Shown here: positions 1-4,756 of the stretch, piece by piece
Numbering within the stretch: the first letter of the stretch is position 1
Layout of the letters: every line of letters begins with the position of its first letter
Origin: Synergistaceae bacterium
GTDB taxonomy: Bacteria; Synergistota; Synergistia; Synergistales; Synergistaceae
Reading direction: 5' to 3'
Assembly (NCBI GenBank): GCA_012727545.1
Contig: JAAYHA010000148.1
Coordinates: forward strand, 1-8,496
DNA: 8,496 nucleotides
Program-made: the position numbers and the translations under genes
Notes under the pieces: model-generated
The model's database searches: none
What the model was told of the DNA's origin: nothing
What the model saw: only the letters and a program-made list of their open reading frames with translations

Positions 1-590
1 ATCATGTCACCCCCGCGGTATGAGCTCTCCTTTCTTGCTTCCAGCTCGTCTTTGGTTATCTCTGCAACATAACCTACCACGTGAGCTGTAAATTTTCCCG
101 CCGGATAGGTCCTCTTCCAGACCGGGGAAAGAAATAGAGCCTCGCTGAAATCCTTGTCTGTGATCAGCTCCGCTGCCTGGGCGAATGTGAGATTCGATGC
201 AACTGTTATTGCACGGTATGGTGCAGAATACTGCTTTTCGATCAGTTTCTTAAGTTCTTCTTCGTTTATCGGGATCCCATTTCTCATAAGAACCGACGAA
301 ACCAGTTTTATGCTGCCTTCCCGCTGAAGATCTATGGGATATCCGTTAACGCTGAAGGTCCTTACATTAACAGCAAGAGGCGCTCCCTTGGAATCTGTGA
401 TAGTGCCCCTCGGCGGAGACATTCTTATGATCCGGAGCCTGTTCTGCGATGCCAGCCTTACATACTCGTTTGCCTTAATTATCTGGAAGAAAAAGAGGCT
501 CATAAGAAGTATTGCAACAGTAAACAACACCATGAACTGAAGGAATCTTATCCTTCTGTCTATGTCAAATCGGGCTTGCCTGCTAGACAT
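1..590 (-). CDS. mrdA: Penicillin-binding protein 2 (class B, elongation-specific transpeptidase), N-terminal part only
   Basis: This is the start of a class B penicillin-binding protein, the DD-transpeptidase that crosslinks peptidoglycan during cell elongation together with MreBCD and RodA. About 196 codons are visible; the gene runs off the left edge, so the catalytic SxxK, SxN and KTG motifs are outside the window. Seen here: a short basic cytoplasmic N-terminus (RRIRF), one membrane helix at about residues 19-39, and the class B pedestal motif PPRGTITDSKGAPLAVN at 59-75. Further on is the stretch SPVWKRTYPAGKFTAHVVGY (155-174), typical of PBP2 just ahead of the transpeptidase domain. The ATG overlaps the mreD stop by 8 nt, and a GGAAGG lies 12 nt upstream inside mreD, so translation is probably coupled. 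The position directly after mreD favours PBP2 over the division enzyme FtsI. The family call is firm; the symbol rests on context. Confidence 0.9.
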   Translation of the reverse strand, partial: MSSRQARFDIDRRIRFLQFMVLFTVAILLMSLFFFQIIKANEYVRLASQNRLRIIRMSPPRGTITDSKGAPLAVNVRTFSVNGYPIDLQREGSIKLVSSVLMRNGIPINEEELKKLIEKQYSAPYRAITVASNLTFAQAAELITDKDFSEALFLSPVWKRTYPAGKFTAHVVGYVAEITKDELEARKESSYRGGDM

Positions 591-1050
591 TTCTGTCTGA
601 GACCTTCCAATATATCAGTGAGAAGACGATAACAAGCGGAACGCCCAAAAGCTGCTGGACAAAAAACTGTCTCAGGGCTACCTGGCTTGGGACCGTCCAT
701 AAAGCAAAATGTGCAAATCCGGAAATAAGGATCGAAGCAATGAGTATAAATGTAAAAAAGACTACTGTCCTGCCCTGTGCCGGTATTTTGTACCAGAGAA
801 AACATGCGGCTGCCACAAGCCCTGCATTCAGTGCCGCAGTCATTCCCGGAAGGTTGGTCCACCTGAAATCCCATATCAGCCCTCCTGCAAAAGCCGCCCA
901 GATAAGAATTATCTGTTTCTCTTTCCTGGTGGCAGGTAAAAGGGAGATCATCAGCAGAAGCATCAAATAAATATTGGGAACAATAAAAAAGCCCATTAAA
1001 AATACCTGGACAAAATCCTGTAACAACCAGATCGCGATCAGATATATCAT
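583..1050 (-). CDS. mreD: Rod shape-determining membrane protein MreD
   Basis: MreD is a small integral membrane protein of the elongasome that works with MreC and PBP2/RodA in lateral wall synthesis. The product has 155 residues, close to the usual family size, and is strongly hydrophobic, with about five membrane segments (roughly 5-38 as one or two helices, 46-62, 70-88, 96-115 and 128-148). Short charged loops such as TRKEK (41-45) separate them. MreD sequences diverge widely, so the call rests on topology, length and position between mreC and PBP2. The ATG overlaps the mreC stop as ATGA (4 nt), and a GGAG lies 10 nt upstream within the mreC end, so coupled translation is likely. A nested reading frame at 560-874 in the same strand is a shadow. 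Confidence 0.9.
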   Translation of the reverse strand: MIYLIAIWLLQDFVQVFLMGFFIVPNIYLMLLLMISLLPATRKEKQIILIWAAFAGGLIWDFRWTNLPGMTAALNAGLVAAACFLWYKIPAQGRTVVFFTFILIASILISGFAHFALWTVPSQVALRQFFVQQLLGVPLVIVFSLIYWKVSDRNV

Positions 1051-1832
1051 TCTATCTTATCTCCGCCGGAATAGACTTCCACGCTGTATAGCTGCGTAAG
1101 ATGAGCACCCGCCTGGATACTGATCGGCAGGAACCCGTCCTTGCTCTCTTTTGCACCAATTACGCGTCCTATAGGGATACCCGGAGGCACATGTCTGCCC
1201 ATAAGCGACGTTGAGACTCCCATCCCGTTCTTAAGCTTCCTCTCCTCGGGGACATAGAGAAGCGTAAGGTTTCCTCTGTCATCACCGTTGATGACCCCCA
1301 GGTCACGAGTCTCGTCCACGGCCGCAGCTATAAGGAAGGAGGAAGATGTTATCATCTGGACCCAGGAGTAGTTTCGATCCACCCTTATTACCCGGCCGAT
1401 CAAAAAGCCTTCCGAAGTTACTGCAGCACCCTCTTTTATGCCGTCACTGCTCCCCTTGTCGATCCTGAATCCCTGCCACCAATCATCAGGGTAGCGAAGT
1501 GTTATTTTTGCTGTCACGTTACCCTCTTTTGGCACAGGGACCTTTATTCCGGCTTTCTGAAGTTCCTCTGACATAGCCCTGTTCTCAAGCTCCAACTTCG
1601 TGACCCTTTCCCGAAGGCTGGATCTCTCGAGCACCCAGTTGCTGCTGTATTTAACTATGTCCCTTAGCTCTATGGCAGGTTTTTCAGGATAATAGAGGAT
1701 GTTGTTTACGCCGTCTACGAAAGTGTTGTGCAGTTCAGGGAATGTGATCATGGCCCAAAGCACACAAAAACCCAACAGCACGGAAATAACTCCGTGCAGC
1801 CATGGTCTAAGCTCTCTGTCCAGAATATTCAT
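1047..1832 (-). CDS. mreC: Rod shape-determining protein MreC
   Basis: MreC is the periplasmic scaffold of the elongasome; it dimerises, activates PBP2/RodA and links wall synthesis to MreB. The 261 residues show the expected order. There is a short cytoplasmic N-terminus, then one membrane helix at about 13-31. A coiled-coil stretch follows at about 65-95 (acidic, basic and leucine residues in heptad-like spacing). The paired beta-barrel domain runs from about 105 to 255, with the family-like segments VTSEGFLIGRV (138-148) and VPPGIPIGRV (215-224). The length is a little short for the family because the tail after the barrel is only a few residues. The ATG has a clear GGAGG 10 nt upstream. 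The gene lies 47 nt after mreB, the largest gap in the shape block, with a hairpin in between. Confidence 0.94.
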   Translation of the reverse strand: MNILDRELRPWLHGVISVLLGFCVLWAMITFPELHNTFVDGVNNILYYPEKPAIELRDIVKYSSNWVLERSSLRERVTKLELENRAMSEELQKAGIKVPVPKEGNVTAKITLRYPDDWWQGFRIDKGSSDGIKEGAAVTSEGFLIGRVIRVDRNYSWVQMITSSSFLIAAAVDETRDLGVINGDDRGNLTLLYVPEERKLKNGMGVSTSLMGRHVPPGIPIGRVIGAKESKDGFLPISIQAGAHLTQLYSVEVYSGGDKIE

Positions 1833-1842
1833 TCCGACAGCA

Positions 1843-1847
1843 CCTCC
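1843..1847 (-). promoter_or_regulatory. Ribosome binding site of mreC
   Basis: GGAGG on the minus strand, 10 nt before the mreC ATG. It is the best Shine-Dalgarno sequence in the shape block. It lies downstream of the hairpin between mreB and mreC, so mreC can be initiated independently of mreB translation. Confidence 0.75.
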
Positions 1848-1858
1848 AAAATCTTCCT

Positions 1859-1894
1859 AAAAAGGCAGGGCAATATGTGTCAGCTGCCCTGTCT
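1859..1894 (-). terminator. Terminator-like hairpin at the mreB/mreC junction (possible attenuator)
   Basis: On the minus strand, AGACAGGGCA (1894-1885) can pair with TGCCCTGCCT (1872-1863), leaving a 12-nt loop and followed by five T residues (1863-1859). Seven base pairs next to the loop are continuous (CAGGGCA/TGCCCTG); then comes one A-C mismatch and two more pairs. The mreB stop codon (1880-1882) lies in the loop, so ribosomes finishing mreB would cover the stem. The form fits a weak Rho-independent terminator or an mRNA processing/stability hairpin that reduces mreC, mreD and PBP2 output relative to mreB. The short T-run and the mismatch argue for partial rather than full termination. 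Confidence 0.45.
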
Positions 1895-2935
1895 GTCGAT
1901 CGTTATAGAAACTTTGCTCTTTTCCCTTGGAGTCTCCAGAATTTTACCGAGCCCGAGCGCCACCGAGAAGAGAGGCTGTTCCGCTACGTGGACCGGCACA
2001 TTGAGAGCATCGGAAAAACGGAGGCTGAGCCCCCTTAAAAGAGCTGTGCCTCCGGAAAGCACTATTCCCTGATCCACAATGTCCCTTACAAGTTCGGGGG
2101 GTGTCTGCTCCACCGCTGACCGTATGGTGTCCTCGATCTGCACAACTACAGGCTCAAGTGCCTCGCGCACCTCAACAGAGCTCAGGCTTATCACCTTAGG
2201 AAGTCCGTCGACCAGGTCCCTTCCCTTGACGTTCATCGATAATTCCTGTTCCATTGGGAGGGCAGACCCTATCGCTATCTTGATCTCTTCGGCTGTACTC
2301 TCTCCTATGGCAAGGGTGTAATTCTGCCGCATCATTGAAATTATCGCTTCATCCAATGCATTTCCTGCGACCCTGACTGCATGGTTCACAACGATACCGC
2401 CAAGTGATATGACCGCAACTTCGCAGGTGCCGCCGCCCATGTTTACAACGACGTTGCCCTGCGGCTCATTGATCGCTATGCCAATACCTACTGCGGCTGC
2501 AAGGGGTTCTTCGACAACTATGGCTTCCTTTGCCCCTGCAGCAAGAGTAACTTCAACTACTGCCCTCTTTTCAACTTCGGTGACACATGCCGGAACGCAT
2601 ACAGCTACCCTGGGGTAAGAGAAAAAATTCCCGGTTCCTGTGAGGTTCTTCATATAATGCCTTATCATGTGTTCTGTCATTTCAAAGTCAGCTATGACTC
2701 CGTTGGCAAGCGGCCTTATAGTTTTGATGCCTATAGGGGTACGTCCGATCATTTTTTTAGCGTCTGAACCGAAAGCTATTATCTCTTTCTGGCCTTTCCT
2801 GTCCAGATTCCTGACGGCAACGACCGTCGGCTCGTTTACAACGATCCCCTTGGATTTCAAAAAAATGACTGTATTCACTGTACCAATGTCTATCCCTATT
2901 TCATAATTGAACAAATTAGGTCTGAACTTCAACAC
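1880..2935 (-). CDS. mreB: Rod shape-determining actin homologue MreB (with unusual Asn in phosphate-2 loop)
   Basis: MreB is the bacterial actin that forms membrane-bound ATP-dependent filaments guiding cell-wall synthesis. I chose a GTG start at 2935, giving 351 residues. With this start the landmarks fall at the same numbers as in E. coli MreB as I recall that sequence: phosphate-1 IDIGTVNT at 15-22, RVAVCVP at 109-115, EEP at 142-144, and the GGGT loop at 167-170. A TTG at 2971 would add 12 unaligned residues and has an AAGGG 6 nt upstream, so it stays possible. The adenosine motif GIVLSGGTALLRG is at 290-302. Two normally acidic positions are Asn: N165 in VNMGGGT (usually VDIGGGT) and N192 in AGNALDEA (often GD). 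The rest of the fold looks complete. Because radC lies upstream and mreC downstream, this is the standard mreB locus rather than an isolated paralogue. Confidence 0.94.
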   Translation of the reverse strand: MLKFRPNLFNYEIGIDIGTVNTVIFLKSKGIVVNEPTVVAVRNLDRKGQKEIIAFGSDAKKMIGRTPIGIKTIRPLANGVIADFEMTEHMIRHYMKNLTGTGNFFSYPRVAVCVPACVTEVEKRAVVEVTLAAGAKEAIVVEEPLAAAVGIGIAINEPQGNVVVNMGGGTCEVAVISLGGIVVNHAVRVAGNALDEAIISMMRQNYTLAIGESTAEEIKIAIGSALPMEQELSMNVKGRDLVDGLPKVISLSSVEVREALEPVVVQIEDTIRSAVEQTPPELVRDIVDQGIVLSGGTALLRGLSLRFSDALNVPVHVAEQPLFSVALGLGKILETPREKSKVSITIDRQGS

Positions 2936-2971
2936 CCTGCCACCCGCTTTCAAAAATTTCCCCGAAACCAA

Positions 2972-3012
2972 AATATACCCTTATATTATCTCATTTATGG
3001 GCTCAGTATGCA
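2972..3012 (-). promoter_or_regulatory. Short AT-rich leader before mreB, possible weak promoter
   Basis: The 41 bases between the radC stop and the TTG candidate of mreB are the most AT-rich intergenic stretch here. On the minus strand GATAAT (2990-2985) matches five of six bases of a sigma-70 type -10 box. The best -35 at 16-nt spacing is TGCATA (3012-3007), only three of six matches. If it is used, transcription would begin almost at the TTG codon, which would favour the GTG at 2935 as the real mreB start. The evidence is weak, and AT-rich spacers often contain -10-like hexamers by chance. Confidence 0.25.
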
Positions 3013-3663
3013 TCATGGAACTTGCGTAAGCTGACCTCCAGCGGCAATATAGTGCCCGACAAGTTCCACGCCCAGAAAATCAAGTCCTTTTTTTACATGA
3101 TCAGTTATCGCAATGTCTTCCCTGCTTGCCGAGCAGCTTCCATCCGGATGGTTATGGACAAGGACTACCCCGTATGCATTCATACGGACAGCCTTCCTGT
3201 AAAAGACCGGTATGTCAAGGTAAGCTCCGCTCTGGCCTCCGAAAGATATCTTCTCTTCCTCAATGACTTTCCCTCCTGCGTCCAGAAAGATCGCGTATAT
3301 CAACTCCCTGTCGCAAAAGCGGGTATCTTTCGCTATTTTTTCAAGCCTGGTCTGCCATTGGTCACGATCCCTTTCTCCAAGGGCAGCTATACGGTTTCCA
3401 AGTTCAATAACTGCGGCAAGTGTCGCTACCTTTGAAGAGCTTAACCCATTCTCTGACATCAGCTCTTTCGCTTCAGCACGGCAGAGCCCCTCAAGACCGC
3501 CCCATCCATTCAAAAGGGCTGCCGAGAATTCAAGGACGTCCTCTCCTTTTCTTCCTGTCCTCAGCAGTATAGCAAGCAATTCTACAACGGAAAGAGAATG
3601 TGCTCCGTGGAACAAAAGTTTTTCACGCGGTCTCTCTTCTTCCGGAAGGTCCTTGATCTTCAT
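3013..3663 (-). CDS. radC: RadC family JAB/MPN domain protein
   Basis: RadC-family proteins (JAMM/MPN fold) are widespread. They were once named as DNA-repair proteins, but their cellular role is unsettled. The 216-residue product opens with the family signature LPEEERPREKLL (6-17) and LLAILLRTG (29-37). Next comes a helix-hairpin-helix-like region at about 50-76 and the JAB domain from about 113. The metal-binding signature HNHPDGSCSAS is intact (H170, H172), followed by D183, with a candidate catalytic Glu in EEE at 135-137. The C-terminus stops right after GHYIAAGGQL, slightly shorter than many family members, which continue with a further short strand. Start choice: the ATG leads directly into the conserved N-terminus. 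No convincing Shine-Dalgarno precedes it, and it lies 6 nt after the hydrolase stop, so coupling is likely. radC next to mreB is a familiar order. Confidence 0.94.
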   Translation of the reverse strand: MKIKDLPEEERPREKLLFHGAHSLSVVELLAILLRTGRKGEDVLEFSAALLNGWGGLEGLCRAEAKELMSENGLSSSKVATLAAVIELGNRIAALGERDRDQWQTRLEKIAKDTRFCDRELIYAIFLDAGGKVIEEEKISFGGQSGAYLDIPVFYRKAVRMNAYGVVLVHNHPDGSCSASREDIAITDHVKKGLDFLGVELVGHYIAAGGQLTQVP

Positions 3664-3669
3664 ACCGGC

Positions 3670-4299
3670 CTATCTCGGCCAATAGGGGTTGTAAATTTTT
3701 TCAGCGCCTATCGTTGTCTCAGGTCCATGTCCCGGCAAGACCCTCAATTTATCAGGGAAATCAGTCAATTTTTTCAGGGACCTGACAAGGACATCTTCGT
3801 CTCCGCCCGGAAGGTCGCTTCTTCCTATTGATCGGGCAAAGAGGGTGTCTCCTGATATCAGCACTTCCTCATCTTCATCTTTTATATGGAGACATATGCC
3901 TCCCACAGTGTGCCCCGGAGTATGGATAACTCTTATGTTCATACTGCCGACCTTGAGAGTGTCACCCTCGTTAAGCTTCTTATCTGCAGAAGGAAGCTCC
4001 ACTGATGTTCCCATGAAGGCAGAAAGGTTCCTGTTCGCATCAACCAGGCAGTCTGCATCCTCGGTGTGGACTGCGATCCCGTTTTCAGAGAGGTTCCTCA
4101 GTTCGGAAACGCCTCCGATGTGATCGCCATGCCCGTGCGTGAGGATTATCCAGTGCAGCCTTATATCGTTGTCCCTTATGTACTCCTCTACTTCAGCTGC
4201 CGGACCGCCCGGATCGATAACTATACCTTCGCTGGCGGCATCGCTTATGACATAACAGTTTGTCCAAAGTGCTCCGAGCGCAAATCTTTTGATCTTCAT
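3670..4299 (-). CDS. Metallo-beta-lactamase fold hydrolase, glyoxalase II-like (YcbL type)
   Basis: This is a cytosolic metallo-beta-lactamase superfamily hydrolase of 209 residues, resembling the short single-domain hydroxyacylglutathione hydrolase-like group (YcbL). All metal ligands are visible: THGHGDH at 54-60 (H55, H57, D59, H60), H130 in HTPGH, D151 in SGDTLF and H191 in LPGHGP. It lacks the extra C-terminal substrate-binding domain of classical GloB, so a true glutathione thioester substrate is not assured; another thioester or related substrate is possible. It ends in NPYWPR, a tail style common in this group. The ATG lies 7 nt after dtd. Its ribosome binding site AGGGAG (4310-4315) is within the last dtd codons, 10 nt upstream. 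A hydrolase of this type after dtd is also seen in Firmicutes, which fits a conserved but undefined link. Confidence 0.93.
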   Translation of the reverse strand: MKIKRFALGALWTNCYVISDAASEGIVIDPGGPAAEVEEYIRDNDIRLHWIILTHGHGDHIGGVSELRNLSENGIAVHTEDADCLVDANRNLSAFMGTSVELPSADKKLNEGDTLKVGSMNIRVIHTPGHTVGGICLHIKDEDEEVLISGDTLFARSIGRSDLPGGDEDVLVRSLKKLTDFPDKLRVLPGHGPETTIGAEKIYNPYWPR

Positions 4300-4306
4300 G
4301 CCATAC

Positions 4307-4750
4307 TCACTCCCTGCTGTCTATCATGAGAGTCACGGGGCCGTCATTGCATATTTCCACCTTCATATAAGCCTGAAAAACTCCCGTTGCTGTCCTGACT
4401 CCCCTTGTTTCGACCTCTTTGACGAATTTTTCATACATGCTGTTCGCAAAAACCGGTTCAGCGGCGTTTGTCCATGAAGGTCTTCTCCCTTTTTTACAGT
4501 CACCGCACAACGTGAACTGCGAAACAACAAGCATCTCTCCTTTTTCATCTATGACAGACCTGTTCATTTTACCTGATTCGTCTTCAAATATCCTAAGATT
4601 GACTATTTTGTCTGCAAGCCATGTTACGTCTTTTTCTGTATCCTCATGGACGACACCAAGAAAAACACAAAGGCCCTTGTCTATCTCACCTGTGACGTTT
4701 CCGTCAACTGAAACTGCAGCCTTGTCGACCCGCTGAAGAAGTGCCTTCAT
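4307..4750 (-). CDS. dtd: D-aminoacyl-tRNA deacylase (DTD)
   Basis: DTD hydrolyses D-aminoacyl-tRNAs, and Gly-tRNA(Ala) in many species, so it acts as a chiral proofreading enzyme of translation in the cytosol. The 147 residues match the usual length. Both active-site signatures are present: SQFTLCGDCKKGRRPSW at 77-93 with the conserved SQFTL, and NDGPVT at 135-140 with the Gly-cisPro motif that reaches across the dimer to reject L-amino acids. The N-terminus MKALLQRV is typical. The ATG is 6 nt after the rel stop, and an AGGGGG (4760-4765) sits 9 nt upstream at the very end of rel, so the start is well supported and translation is probably coupled. Pairing with rel is common and puts this enzyme in the stringent-response block. 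Confidence 0.97.
   Translation of the reverse strand: MKALLQRVDKAAVSVDGNVTGEIDKGLCVFLGVVHEDTEKDVTWLADKIVNLRIFEDESGKMNRSVIDEKGEMLVVSQFTLCGDCKKGRRPSWTNAAEPVFANSMYEKFVKEVETRGVRTATGVFQAYMKVEICNDGPVTLMIDSRE
4310..4315 (-). promoter_or_regulatory. Ribosome binding site of the glyoxalase II-like hydrolase, inside the end of dtd
   Basis: AGGGAG on the minus strand, 10 nt before the hydrolase ATG and overlapping the last two sense codons of dtd. It also distinguishes the true ATG (4299) from an out-of-frame ATG five bases upstream that stops after two codons. Confidence 0.7.
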
Positions 4751-4756
4751 AATACA

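Noticed and set aside
334..540. Plus-strand frame of 68 codons near the left edge
   Set aside because: It is the complement of the PBP2 N-terminal coding region, which has a membrane helix and the class B pedestal motif.
2754..2873. Homopolymer runs of seven bases inside mreB (A7 near 2754-2760 and T7 near 2860-2866, read on the minus strand), considered as phase-variation or frameshift sites
   Set aside because: Runs this short occur by chance in Lys- and Phe-encoding stretches, and the downstream frame stays conserved MreB, so no programmed shift is suggested.
3652..4299. Identical first 11 bases (ATGAAGATCAA) in radC and the adjacent hydrolase gene, considered as a repeat
   Set aside because: The similarity stops after the MKIK codons and the proteins are unrelated; a chance shared N-terminus is sufficient.
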